Assembly (NCBI GenBank): GCA_001600415.1
Contig: BCJX01000014.1
Location: forward strand, 829,914-893,913
Direction of reading: 5' to 3'
Source: Pascua guehoae
Lineage: Eukaryota; Basidiomycota; Tremellomycetes; Trichosporonales; Trichosporonaceae
DNA: 64,000 nucleotides
Made by a program: the position numbers and the translations under genes. A model generated the notes under the pieces. It worked only from the letters and a program-made list of their open reading frames with translations, did no database searches and was not told the origin of the DNA. Shown in pieces: positions 35,706 through 47,355 of the stretch (the stretch's first letter is position 1; each line of letters starts with the position of its first letter).

Positions 35706-36915
35706 ATGAACTACTTTACCGGTGGCACTGCCCCGCCCCTCGTGGGCGCAAACGACATTCCTGCACCAGTCCGCGACGAGGTGCGCGACTTGCCGCCCAA
35801 GGAGGTGCACCAGACTGTGGCCGAGTTTGTGAAGGTGTGTAGCTCCGGTGTTCGAGGTGGAGGTGTGGTGGTATGAGGCGAGCAATGGTGTTGGGGGAGC
35901 AGGCATAACCTCAAGCCGAGGGGGGGATGGAGGCGTATCACTGTCGAGGAGAGCAGGAAGCACGTCGCGCATGTGCTTGTGCTACAACTCGAAAGTGTCG
36001 TACACCAGCGACGGCTTGGCAACTTGTGCGCTCTGTCGTGGCGTTCCATGTCCGTGCGCCGCGCGTCTGCTTCCTCACATTTCACGTCTCCATGTGTCTT
36101 GATATCCACTGCCCTGCCAGTGTCCAACTCTAGCCTGCAGTATTGAGTGTACTGGCATTGGCACTGGCCGAGTGCAGGCGACCCTCTTGCTTCACCTCTT
36201 GATCACCGCGAGGCGGTGGTGACTACCCGCTGTGGCATCCAGTGACTAACGACGCAGGAAGCACCAGCTGCACGGTACGTATCTCACCGACGTCCTACAC
36301 TGGCGTACCGGCGACTAGAACTCGATTTGTCTGTGCCTTTGGCATTGTTGCGTTGCGCCCCGTGCACCCTTGGCAATGGCTGCACCCACCGCCTAGCCTC
36401 CATCGTCGTCGTCCCGCGCTCCGACTTCGTGGCACGGCCTGTACTGGTATTTTCTGACCATACTGACTCCAGCTACATCTTCGACTCGCGCCTGCATTAC
36501 ACTGAAGACGGCAAGCCCACCGCCGAGCTGTGCCGGGCCAAGAAGGATGGCCACATGGACTGCATCAAGGTGAGTCGGGTGACCATGCCGCTCGGAGTCG
36601 AGCGATGGGGAGCAAAGCTGGGGGTGCTGTCCACCGCCCGAGAGCTGCTCCTTGCGTCGGGATGATGGTGCGTTGAGGCTACGGTGACGGTGGACTCTGC
36701 AGGTGCCTCCATCATCTGTGCGCGAGAACGCAGACTGTCACCTCTGCCACTCACAACATCCTGCAGTGTGCTTCGTGTAACCTTGCCTTGCGATGCTCTG
36801 TACACTTTTGCGCGGTCTCCATGAAATCCACGCTTACACGCAGCTTGTCGCACAGAGCACGGCCCTGTTCAAGACGATGCAGCAGCTTGGTGAGTCGCCA
36901 GCACTCGTGTTGTGA
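35706..36915 (+). CDS. Unrecognised small protein, four-exon model with a 17-nt microexon
   Basis: Model exons 35706-35834, 36258-36274, 36473-36569 and 36844-36915, giving 104 aa. Exon 1 (MNYFTGGTAPPLVGANDIPA ...) and exon 3 (YIFDSRLHYTEDGKPTAELC ...) have clear coding bias. The microexon is needed to keep frame and has a CTAAC branch, AG acceptor and GTACGT donor. A CX9C spacing (C-RAKKDGHMD-C) occurs once. Exon 4 reads LVAQSTALFKTMQQL and then ends; a GTGAGT just after QQL could lead to a further exon, so the C-terminus is uncertain. No signal peptide or membrane span. I do not recognise the family. Confidence 0.45.
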
Positions 36916-37645
36916 CATGGTGTTGACAGCGGTTTGTTTCCGCCCTCTCGTCCACTCTCATCTTGCCTCTGGACCTCGTTCTGCCGGACTCCTATACTCT
37001 CTCGACATTCGAACCCTCCCGCCTCATGATCGACCACTCGCATGCCTACCCACGTCTACCCCTGTTTCGCTATCTAGGATTCTTCTGCGTGCTCCCCGCC
37101 GAGCCGACGCGGACACACATGCTGTGTGACCCGATCCCCCGCGCCTAGCGCATGAGCCTGTAGCTACTTGTGTACGAGTCAGAAGCATGCATCACTCATC
37201 GTCTTGCTGAGTGGAAATGGGGTTTGCAAGAGTCCCAGCCGAGCGATTTTGACAGTGTCCCATCGGTGTCTCATCCCACGTGCTCCTTTCTATACTGACA
37301 CCATGCATGGAGCACGCGTCGACTGTGCATTCTTGATAGTCGTGCATGTTGAACAAATATCGTTGATGCAACGACATTGACGCTGAAGTGATGCACATTT
37401 CCGCCCGACCGGCGTGACCGGGTGCCTGCGCCACGCGGAAAGCCAGCCAGCCGATTCCGAGATGCGGGGCCGCCACACGTCACTCACTCGTACTGCCCCG
37501 TCACGTCACGGCCCTGGCTTCAAGTGTCACTGCAATCTCAAGGCCAAGCCCAGGCAAGCCTCTCAATCTCAACCCTCGCACGTCTCACTCTCCTTTGCAC
37601 TTCTACCTCTACACTCATTCTCCTTCGCATCACACTCGTCCCGCC
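36916..37645. other. Intergenic region, nothing recognised
   Basis: 730 bp between the small unrecognised gene and the SH3BGR-type gene. It may include a further exon of the former. Confidence 0.35.
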
Positions 37646-39273
37646 ATGCCCGCGCCCCCCGTCACCATCTACGTACGTCCCCATCCCCGTCCCCGACACC
37701 ACTGACACCAGGTGACCAGCCTCACGTCGCAGGCGAAAGTGCGCAAGAACATTGAGCTGTTGCACCGGTACGTACCCGCGCCCGGACCGCTGGGTGTCAC
37801 CGAAATGGAACGCTGCGTGCTGCGCTGCATAGTACTGCGTCCCAACCGCTAGCTGCATGCCGCGGGTTGCGGGACGCGTCCGACGTGGGGGGGCTCGTTG
37901 TCGGCGCTTCGTCGTCCGGCCTGCTCGACCTGCTCGTACCCCACCCCACACGCGTCCTCCGTCGCACCCATGAGCGCCTCGTCTGACACTGCCTCCCTGC
38001 CTCACAACTGACGCCCAGTGCGCTCCGTGGGTTCGAGATTCCCTATGAGGTACGTGTCACGGCGGCCTGGACCTCGGCCAAAAGCTAAAGGCTGACGGAC
38101 AGACCTTTGACCTCGTCATGGACGAGGACGCCAAGCGGCGCTGGCAGCGTGCCAAGCCCCCCGGTGTCGTCGTTGGCCTGCCCGGATACCTTGTTGGCGG
38201 AGAGTACATTGGTGTGAGTGGACTGCGACACGCGCAAGTGCAAGAGTGTGATGGTGTGGCGCGAGCATCCGAGCTGCGGAGCCGACCGTGTCAGCGTATC
38301 GGCGAACACACGCGGCGAGGATGTGAGATCCGGTCTTGAGATCTTGAGGCGACACCAGCGGCACCTCCCATGTGACAAGATCGTCTGTATGGGCCCGTGT
38401 ATGGATGAGAGTGGTGATCGTCGGCCAGCCGGCGTCTCGCAACCCCTTCCCAGTCGGCCCAATCCTCCACCAAAACACCCGAACACTCTCTAATGCCAGG
38501 ACATGGACGACTTTGAATACGCGGTCGAGTCGGGCACGCTCGAGGCGTTCCTGAAGCAGGACATGGACCACGCGGACGCGTCCCAGACCATCGGCGAGGC
38601 CGAGCTCGACCGCCTCATGCGCGAGATGACCGACGCCGACCTGGACCAGCTCGTCGGCGACCTGCACGTCAAGGAGCCTGTGGCGGCGAGCACAGCGACG
38701 GCCGAGAAGAGCGTGCCAGCAGCGACAGCGGCGGCGTCTACGTCGGCTGCCGCTAGCCCTGTCAAGTCTACGTCGAGCCCGACGTCCCAGCCCGCTTCCG
38801 CAGTTTCAGAGGCGGCTCACGCGAGCCCCACCGAGGCGGTCTCTGCCGCTACGCAGGCGGCCCTCTCGAGCCCGAGTGGAAGCCAGGCGACAGCCAGTCC
38901 TACAACCACGAGCCAATCCAAGGCTGCCAGCCCCGTCGCCCGCGCCACCACCAGCCCTTCCGCCCCCACGAACCCGACCACGACCGAGACGACCCCTCCA
39001 TCATCCGCCACTGCGCCCGAGGACACAGGCATCCTCGCAGCGGCCGGCGGCGTCCTCGCATCAGCCGCCACGGCCGTCTCGGACGCAGCAACCTCGCTCG
39101 CGCACAACGTCGAAGAGACGGCGGCGCACGCGACCGACGCGGCAAAGGAGGCAGTCGAGGCGGTGGGCCACAACGAGGGCCCGGCACCGGGCGAGAAGAC
39201 GCTCGACGACGTGATTGACGAGACGATGGCCAAGGAAAAGGCCCAGGCCGAGGAAAAGGACAAGGCAGAGTAG
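37646..39273 (+). CDS. SH3BGR-type thioredoxin-fold protein with long Ser/Thr/Ala-rich tail
   Basis: Exons 37646-37672, 37712-37767, 38019-38049, 38103-38213 and 38500-39273, giving 332 aa. The first 100 residues form the glutaredoxin-like domain of the SH3-binding glutamic acid-rich (SH3BGR) family: VTIYVTSLTSQAKVRKNIEL, then the FEIPYETFDLVMDEDAKRRW element, the PPGVVVGLPGYLVGGEYIG element with cis-Pro, and DMDDFEYAVESGTLEAFL. The active-site CXXC of true glutaredoxins is absent, as usual in the family. The rest is low-complexity (AASTATAEKS..., many TTTS/PSSAT), likely disordered, ending in acidic/basic KAQAEEKDKAE. Function in fungi is not established. Intron 4 is 286 bp. Confidence 0.82.
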
Positions 39274-40539
39274 CGTGGCCTAGGGTGTAGGGCCTGGATC
39301 TGGTGTGATGCCCTCTGCGAGATGCACTGTGTGACTCGTGCTGCGTGCTATGTTCCTGTGCGTCGTCTTGATGCGGTGATGCGGTGGTATCGTGGTATCG
39401 TGGACCTTCGTTGGTATCGGCGCAGTGCATATACGCAGTCGTTGGGGCTAGTCCAGGGGCTAGAGTCTGGAGCGATGGGAGACTGTGCCGGCGTGGGCGA
39501 GTCACGTACGCAATGCTGCCAAGTGATATAGAGGGAGGCAGTTGACGACCGACAAGGACACGAGAAAGGACACTGTTTTTCCAGCCAGTTTGCAGTCTGG
39601 CGGCTTGCCCTGGTGTTCCCCTGGCTTGTGTTATTCCACAACTCTCCCTTACGAGAAAAGATGTAGAACAAAAAGAAGCATAGCCAACAGCATGCGCAGC
39701 GAGTGTGGGCTGGCAATTTACGACAACGCTGAACCGTTGTTTCCGTAGCTGGGCAGGTCAAAATATACAGCTATGGTACGTGTCAAAATCGCCAGATACG
39801 TGTCAGAAAGCCTAGCTATACATGCCATGGTGCCCGTCCACACCCACGCGATCCTCTCCGCCATTGTTGTATTTTGTCTGTGGCGGCTGCGTGAGTTAAG
39901 AGGGGTTGCAGTCCTCGGGGCAGTCATGGTGGTGGATCTTGGCATGTACCCGACCACGTCCGTCGTGCTTTTGCCCGAGGCGACCTCGACCTAACCTTGC
40001 CGCTTCGGGAACGTCTACCGTCGCACACGCTGGGTGTTGGTATTTATCTTCTTGGGCATCCCCAGGAAATCCACAGATATCGTGTTAGTGGCCGTTATTT
40101 TTCTCACGAAGACGCTTCTGGTCCATGACAAGACCCGCGAGACCGCCATGTGACTCTGCTCGCCGTTGAAAAAATGGATCAAAGCCCTTGGAGCACTCCA
40201 ATTTAGCCACGACCGATATGTAGCCATGGTCAATAACTTCCCGCGCCCGTAGATAAGCATGGACAATCCGCTGGGAGTGCAAGCCGCGTTCCAACGTGCG
40301 TTTAGCCTGCCCATCGGCTCAAGGTGTGGCCATGCCATTCTCGCGTCTCAAGCACCCCACCGATCCCTTCAGACAGCCACAATTACCAAAAATATCCACG
40401 CCTCCCGCGCCTCACAAGTAGGGGATGCACAAGACGACCAGCGAGCAATGGCCTCGCACAAGATATAAACAAAACTCATTTAATTGCACAAACCAGGCCC
40501 GAGGGCCGGCGGCACAAGCATGGAATGGACAACACTGCG
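39274..40539. other. Intergenic region, nothing recognised
   Basis: 1266 bp between the SH3BGR-type gene and the tRNA gene; only short frames without coding bias. Confidence 0.45.
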
Positions 40540-40644
40540 GCTCTCGTGGTGTAGTGGTTATCATACTCTCTTAGGGTTCTGCAGTGTCCTAAGCTGGTTC
40601 TTCCTCATTGGGAGTGGGCCTGGGTTCGAATCCCAGCGAGGGCC
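40540..40644 (+). tRNA. tRNA-Pro (anticodon AGG), with a 32-nt intron
   Basis: Full cloverleaf: acceptor GCTCTCG/CGAGGGC with the discriminator C at 40644; D arm GTGTAGTGGTTATCATA; anticodon stem CTCTC/GGGAG, with the loop TT-AGG-G ending at 40576; T arm CTGGG-TTCGAAT-CCCAG. An intron of 32 nt (40577-40608) sits at the canonical place, one base 3' of the anticodon. Loop T33 and the proline anticodon AGG (40573-40575) are clear. A TTTTT stop for RNA polymerase III follows at about 40649. The 3' CCA is not encoded, as expected in a nuclear gene. Confidence 0.93.
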
Positions 40645-41706
40645 TGGAGTTTTTAGCTTGACCGCTTGCGAGGTTGAGGGGGGCGGACAACATGCTGTAG
40701 CTCGGCGATAGCCTCGTCTGGCTCAGCTGAGTGTTGGGGCATAGGCCTCCGAGTGTCTCTGACACCGTCGTCCCTCCGAGAGGGAACGCTCTGAGCATGA
40801 GCCAGATCGATGATCTGATAAAGGTCTTGTTTCCGCTCGGCATGTGTCTTGAAAGAGGCTAGTCCATTGTCGTCTCGCCATGCTGCCTTTGTGGGCGTGT
40901 AGGAAGAGCTTATGGATCAAAATGAGAGTTTATTGATGAAAATGATACGGACACTTGCAGAATTTCGGCTTATCACATCCTGCAAGTGTGAGCAGGTCGA
41001 ACTTATGCACGTCTCTGTGATTTGCGATAGCTGTATCTTATGCCTTACTAGCGTCACGAGCGTCGAAGAGGGCCGCCAAACGTCCGTCTTGTGATGGAAA
41101 GCGAGGTCCCAGCCAGATCTCGCAAGGAAGACGAGTTTTTGGCGTCGTTGTCCTGATGGGCATTTTCGCTTCCATTTACTTTCCCAGTCGTCTGTCATAC
41201 TACTCATGGTGAGTACTGGTGAGTAGACACGTGTGACGAGATGGCGTTGTCGAGGTGGATCGTTTGTGGTATTTCACAAACGCAGCAGAGGACTGCTGCC
41301 GAGTCCTGAGGTTAGCTACCCAATACTGCTGCTATACATGCGTCGGCAGTAGATTGCAACAGGAAATTTGCCAAGGTGCTTGCAAGAGCCCGAGCAAGCC
41401 CCACAGCTAACACATGAGTGTCTGACGGATATAATAGACACAACAACAATCACATCCACCGCCACATGCTGCATGCACAACAACAATAACAAACCCACGT
41501 TGCCCAGACCACCTCCACCTCGACCTCTCGGCGACAGGCGGTCTTTGCTGCCACGTGGCGTGTGGCACCTTGGCACGTGCCATGGAAAAGGTGGAGGCAT
41601 CATAGAATTTCAGAAATGCGAGGTGGTGTGGTGGTCACCAAAGAACGGCACAAGCCAAGCTCACAAACAACACCCCACTAAACACCCGAAAACCATCGCA
41701 TCGACC
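40645..41706. promoter_or_regulatory. Region between tRNA-Pro and ERB1
   Basis: 1.06 kb, presumably the ERB1 promoter; no gene recognised. Confidence 0.4.
40649..40653 (+). terminator. RNA polymerase III terminator of the tRNA gene
   Basis: Run of five T residues five bases after the tRNA 3' end. Confidence 0.75.
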
Positions 41707-44382
41707 ATGCCGCCCCGCTCCGTCTCTGCTGGAAGGAGCACCCGCGCACGCGTCGCCAAGGCTGCGAATTCCGCCGGTCCATCAAAGGCGCCGGCGCCTG
41801 CCGTTGCTGTAAAGGCGGCGGCTGCGGTGCCAAAGAGCCGGAAACGCGCCGCCGAGTGGTCGCCCGAGGTCGAGGACGCGGACGAGGAGGGCTTTGCTGT
41901 CGGCGGGGGCGAGCTCGAGGTCAGCGACGAGGGCGAGGGATCTGATGGCGAGGATGACGACGACGAGGACGAGTTCCCCGAGCTGGACAGTGGATCGGAA
42001 GTCGAGGACGGCGAGGGAGCGGAGGACGGATCGAGCGCCGACGATGAAGAGGACGAGGACGAGTCGGAGGACGAGCCGATTGACGACGAAGAGGACGGGT
42101 CCGAGTCGGGCTACAACTCGTCTGACATTGAGGACATGTACGGCTCGTCGCCTGCGTCGTCTGTGCTTGCGTCGCCGTCGTCGGGAGGACGCGAGCTGGA
42201 CACGGACGAGCGCCTGTCGCGCCTGATTGCGCGCAACACGGTCAAGCCCGACGAGTCGCTGGGCGCCGAGGGCAAGCTGTCGCAGGCAAAGGAGAGCCAG
42301 GGCAAGCTTGTGCCGTCGCGCCTTGTCCCGGGTGGCTATACGCGCGAGTACGACCCGATCGAGGCCGGGTACGGATCCGAGAGCAGCACGGAAGACGTGC
42401 CCAACACGATCGGCAACGTGCCGCTCGAGTGGTACGACGACCTGCCCCACATTGGTTACGATGTCGAGGGCCGCAAAATCTTCCGCCCGGCAAAGGGCGA
42501 CGAGCTCGACAAGTTCCTCGCAAACGTCGGCGACCTCGGCGCGTGGACCAGCGCAGAGGACAAGATTATGGGCCAGAACGTCCAGCTGTCCGACAAGGAG
42601 CTCGACATTATCCGCCGCCTCGAGCGCGCAGAGAACCCCGACGCAGACTATGACCCGTACCAGCCTACCATCGAGTGGTTTACCGGCGAGGGCAAGGAGC
42701 GCATCATGCCCCTGTCGGCTGCCCCCGAGCCGAAGCGTCGTTTCGTCCCATCAAAGTGGGAGCACCAGAAGGTGAGTCCGAGTCGGGATGGGATCTAGGT
42801 CGTCGAGTGTTGCGACGGCCTCAGGTGCTCGGTGGCGTGCCTCTCTCCTCCCGCGGCCCCCACTAACATCCAGGTGATGAAGATTGTCAAGGCGATCCGC
42901 GAAGGCCGTATTGTGCCCGGCAAGCCATCGGCCGTCAAGCCAACAATCTACGGGCTGTGGTCCGAGGCCGACCAGCCGCACGCCGAGCACGCAATGTACA
43001 TGCCCGCGCCGCAGCTGCCGCCTCCGCGGACGGCCGAGTCGTACAACCCTCCCGAGGAGTATGTGCCGACGGCCGAGGAGCGTGCCGAGTGGGAGGCGCT
43101 CGACAAGGAGGACCGCAAAGAGGACTTTTTGCCGGCAAAGTACTCTGCGCTGCGCCTTGTACCCGGCTACAAGAACCTGGTGCAGGAGCGGTTTGAGCGG
43201 TGTCTGGACCTGTACTTGGCGCCGCGCACGCGTCGGGTCAAGCTCAACATTGACCCCGAGTCGCTCATCCCCAAGATGCCGAGCCCGCGCGAGCTGCGCC
43301 CGTTCCCGACGACGCAGTGTGTGCAGTACCGGCACCCGGCGAGCACGCGTGTGCGGAGCTTGAGCCTGTCGCCCAACGGCGACTGGCTCGCGAGCGGGAG
43401 CGACGACGGTGTCGTGCGCCTGTGGGACGTTGCCAACGGCCGCGAGGTGTGGCGGTGGAACCTGCGCGGCGGGGCTGTGAACCACATTGCGTGGTCGCCC
43501 AACGCCGACGAGGCGTTGCTGGCTGCGCTGATTGACGGGCGTGTCGTGTTGCTCTCGCCGCTCGCGCTCGTGAGCCCCGCCATTGCGGCGGCGACACTGA
43601 CGCACGCCAACACGGGCTTTGCGACGAGTGCCGCGACGACGACAAAGACGACGGGCAAGGAGGGCACCGAGGCCGTCAAGTGGGTGCGCCCCACCGAGGG
43701 CGCGCGCGAGCGCGGCGAGCTCGTCTACATTGACGTCCCCGGCACACCGCGGCACGTGGCCTGGCACCGCCGCGGCGACTACCTCGCGACCGTGGCCGAG
43801 GGCGCGGCCAACCGGTCCGTCCTGATCCACCAGATTACAAAGCACGCGTCCCAGTCGCCCTTCCGCAAGACGCACGGGACCGTCCAGCGCGTCGCGTTCC
43901 ACCCGTCCAAGCCGTGGTTCTTTGCCGCCACCCAGCGCTACGTGCGCGTCTACGACCTGGCCGCCCAAAAGCTCGTCCGCACCCTCCAGACGGGCCTCAA
44001 GTGGATCTCGTCCCTCGACGTCCACCCGGGCGGCGACAATGTCATTGTTGGCAGCTATGACAAGAAACTCGCATGGTTTGACATGGACCTCGGCGCAAAA
44101 CCGTACCGCACCCTCCGGTACCACGCCCGCGCACTCCGCAGCGTCGCCTTCCACCCCACCTTGCCCCTCTTTGCGAGCTCGTCCGACGACGGCACCATTC
44201 ACATCTTCCATGCCACCGTCTACGCAGACCTCACAAAGAACCCCCTCATTGTCCCCCTCAAGATTCTCCGCGGACACCGCGTCACAGACACCCTCGGCGT
44301 CCTCGACATTGCCTGGCACCCCACACAGCCCTGGCTCGTGTCAAGCGGCGCAGACGGAGAGTGCAGGATGTGGTGTGCCTGA
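41707..44382 (+). CDS. ERB1: Ribosome biogenesis protein ERB1 (BOP1 homolog)
   Basis: Exons 41707-42771 and 42874-44382, giving 857 aa. It is a subunit of the PeBoW (Nop7-Erb1-Ytm1) complex, needed for 27S pre-rRNA processing and 60S assembly in the nucleolus. A long acidic N-terminus (residues about 60-135, many DED/EDE) is followed by the BOP1NT domain (GNVPLEWYDDLPHIGYDVEG, then RKIFRPAKGDELDKFL; ADYDPYQPTIEWFTGEG), with FVPSKWEHQKVMKIVKAIRE across the splice junction, and then seven WD40 blades starting at RVRSLSLSPNGDWLASGSDD and ending PWLVSSGADGECRMWCA. The first AUG follows an A/C-rich leader. Confidence 0.96.
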
Positions 44383-45129
44383 GCGCGCCCACGAGCGTAG
44401 CGAGTGGGTGCAAGACGAGCACAGCGAGTCGGTGCGAGTGCAATACTGTACTAGCATTGCCCACCTCGCAACCACAAACGACGGGCGGGCGGCACAGCGG
44501 GCAGAGATAGATTTGCGGTTCATTGTACCTCTATGCATGGCATCTTTGGGACGCGGCCGCAGAGGCGCACGAGTTGTTGATTATACTGGACACAAGCGAG
44601 GGATACAGTGGATTCGGCGTGAGCTCGCTCGTGCAGATCAGAGGCAACGCTATCACCGCGGCATTGGCTGCCTGCGTCCGGCGACGGACAAACTTGAACA
44701 GAAATGCAAAATGGTACTACTCGCTGTACGCTTCCCCTTTGCTTCGTCGCCAGTCTCCGGTGTACTTGGACGGTTAGCCCCCTTGTTTCTGCCACAATTG
44801 CTTGCTTCCACACGTTAACTTTCCAGAGTGGATTACTCCCCGCGTCACCGTGCCATCACACGCACCAACACACCTCTGCTGGCACAAATATCCAGACATG
44901 AGCACCTTTTAGGTCAGAAGTAGCACGATATCCAAACCACGTTGTTAGCCACGCAGTCACCACAGTAACAACGGCAACAGTCCACAACGCCACCCCCCAG
45001 CTCATCATGTACACTAATGCTGCATCTACTGGCGTTCACTGCACCCGCGCGTCGTGCATGCCCGCGCTGCCCGCGCCGTGCCGCGCGTCGTGCACGACCG
45101 GCCACATCTCCCCTAGGCCCCAACTAGAC
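44383..45129. other. Convergent 3' intergenic region
   Basis: 747 bp between the ERB1 and PRE8 stops; nothing recognised. Confidence 0.5.
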
Positions 45130-46679
45130 CTAGAGACTGAGGTAATCGCGCACCTCCTCCTCTGTGAGTTTGCGGAATGTGGGCGGGAGGCGCTCGCCCG
45201 ACTTTGCGACCATCTGCTCCGGGGTGGGGACGGTGACGATGCCAATCTCAATTGTGTCGGGGGTCATCTGGCCCTCAAACCCTTCCTTGAGCGTCAGGAG
45301 GGCCGTGTGGATGGCGTCCTCGAGCGAGAGATCGTCGTTGTACCTGGGGTTAGCGGGAGGCGGGGGGTATGGAGTGGTGTGAGTGGGGGCGGACAGTCTG
45401 GGGTTGTGGAGCTCGGCTGAGGCGAGTGCCAGGTCTGGAGAGCTCGACTGAGGCGAGTGATAGGGTTTGAGATGCCCATGTTCAAGACAACAGGTCATCA
45501 CTGTTGGCACTAGCTCCTGCCCATAGCACACCCGCTGAATACCACCCGTCCTGTCGACGAATGCTCGTACTGCCGCCTGCGTGACGCCGCTAGTCTCCGC
45601 CTCGCCGCCCAACACGTCGAAGAGGTACTTCTCTCGGCCTCGCCGCCAGTCTGCCGCGCTCACACCCAAGCCTCACCTCTTCTCCAGGAACGTCTTGCCG
45701 TTGACCATGTTCTTTCCGATCGCGCTCGCCTTCCATGCCCAGTACGACCCGGACGGGTCGACCTGGTACAGTGACTGGCCACGGTGGTTGTCCCAGCCGG
45801 CGATCAGGACCGAAATGCCGTAGGGCCGGACACCTCTGGGTTGTTAGTTTTGTTGCTTGTGGGGTGTTCGGGACAGGTCGTTGAGGGCGTGCGGGGGCGT
45901 GGCATGGGCGCTGGTTCGTGGACCCGGTGCTGGCCAGTGGATCCAGTGCACACCAGCGGATCCAGTACCGGCCACATGGTCCCGTCGCACGCTCTGCCAC
46001 AGCTGAGATGGCCCTCCACTACTCGCTGTTACACTCTCGCGCCACCACTCGCTGTCACCCTCGCGCCCATCCGCCATCTCATCCTCCCACAACACCTTCT
46101 CTCTACCGGCTCGATTACTCACCCCGCCTGGGTCGCCTTTTGCATCACGGCCGCAATCTCCTGCACGAGCACCTTGGTCGTGGGGTACTCTCCATACACC
46201 TTCCAGTACGCCTGCGCAATCTTGCGTGCCTTTGCGACGAGGACGCGGAAATCGGGGCCCATGCCAGAGTAGACAAAGCCAATGTTGGGGCAGATTTCGG
46301 CCACCTTTTCAATCATGCTCGAGTCGAGCAGGGCCGACGTGTCCTTCTTCTCTGTTGCGAGGACCACACCGTTGGTCGCTGGGTTGTTAGGAGTTAGGCC
46401 TGGGGAGTGGTCATGTCGGTGTGGAGGCTCTGATGCTGTGGAGGACGAGTCGAGTGTCCCCAGCCCACAGTCGGCGGCGGAAGAGCTCCAACACTCGACC
46501 CAACTCACCCTTGATGCCAAGCGACGTCGTGCCGCCCGCTACTGCCGCGAGCGCATGCTCGATCTGCACGAGCTTGCCCGAGGGCGAAAAGGTCGTGAGG
46601 GAGAAGCTGGCGTCAGCGTCCATGTCCATCCAACACAAACTCACGAGTAGGCGCCGCCGCCGCCGCCGGGTGCCGACAT
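45130..46679 (-). CDS. PRE8: 20S proteasome subunit alpha type-2 (PRE8/PSMA2)
   Basis: Exons 46679-46645, 46606-46509, 46378-46123, 45835-45677 and 45343-45130, giving 253 aa, the usual size. An alpha-ring subunit of the 20S core. The alpha-type N-terminus is [20 protein letters not shown], with [14 protein letters not shown] right after. The rest contains [59 protein letters not shown] and the exon 5 region [20 protein letters not shown]. No catalytic Thr is expected in an alpha subunit. The Gly-run in the N-terminus is a local expansion. Intron 4 (333 bp) is longer than the others. Confidence 0.94.
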
Positions 46680-47355
46680 GTTGGAGGATGTGGGGAGGGG
46701 AAAGGTTGTGAGGACAAGAGTCGGTCGAGGTCTAGGTCGTGTCTAGTGCGTCTTGCGAGGCAGTGGTGGTGGTGACAAGGACGCGTATAGGTGTTGAAGA
46801 AGGGTGACGATACGTTTGCTGCCTGGTGTTCTTGTCGTCACCAGAGCGCGTATTGACCAAGATCAAAGACGCAACGCAAGCGTTCAGGTTAACACCAATT
46901 CCACGTGGGTCTTTTGGGTAATTAGCTAATTCAGGCCTATCGATAAACATCCGATGGGGTTTAGGCGTGCCTTTGTGTACTCCGCCATGGATTGTGGAAA
47001 TTCCCGTTCGACCACACAAAGTTCCCGTTCGCTCACGTGGCTACAAGCCGCGAAAAGCGCCGCTCTGCGCGCTGTGCGCGTCGTGGGCGCGTGAGCCCCG
47101 CCCGGTGGTGCCCGGCGTGCTCGGCCCGGGTTCTAGATATGACATGACGAACGTCTTGCCCGGTGCATGAACGGGAATCTTGAGGACCGATTTGACAACA
47201 ATCGGGTGGGCCACCACAATGCACCACAGAACCCAACCTACATCCGATGGCCCCATAAAGAACACGCACAGTAGCTTGCAAGGTGACATTTACCTGTTCC
47301 CCCTCCCCCCAACCTTTTCCCCCTTCACCCCGTCTCCTGTCCCGTACCTTTTACC
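46680..47355. promoter_or_regulatory. Divergent region between PRE8 and galactokinase
   Basis: 676 bp; no gene recognised. No clear Gal4-type CGG-N11-CCG site was picked out by eye. Confidence 0.4.

Noticed and set aside
38019..38049. T-arm-like GGGTTCGAGATTCCC
   Set aside because: It lies in exon 3 of the SH3BGR-type gene, in frame, and has no other tRNA parts around it.
42751..44319. 522-codon open frame antisense to ERB1
   Set aside because: Mirror of the WD40 coding region with no domain of its own.
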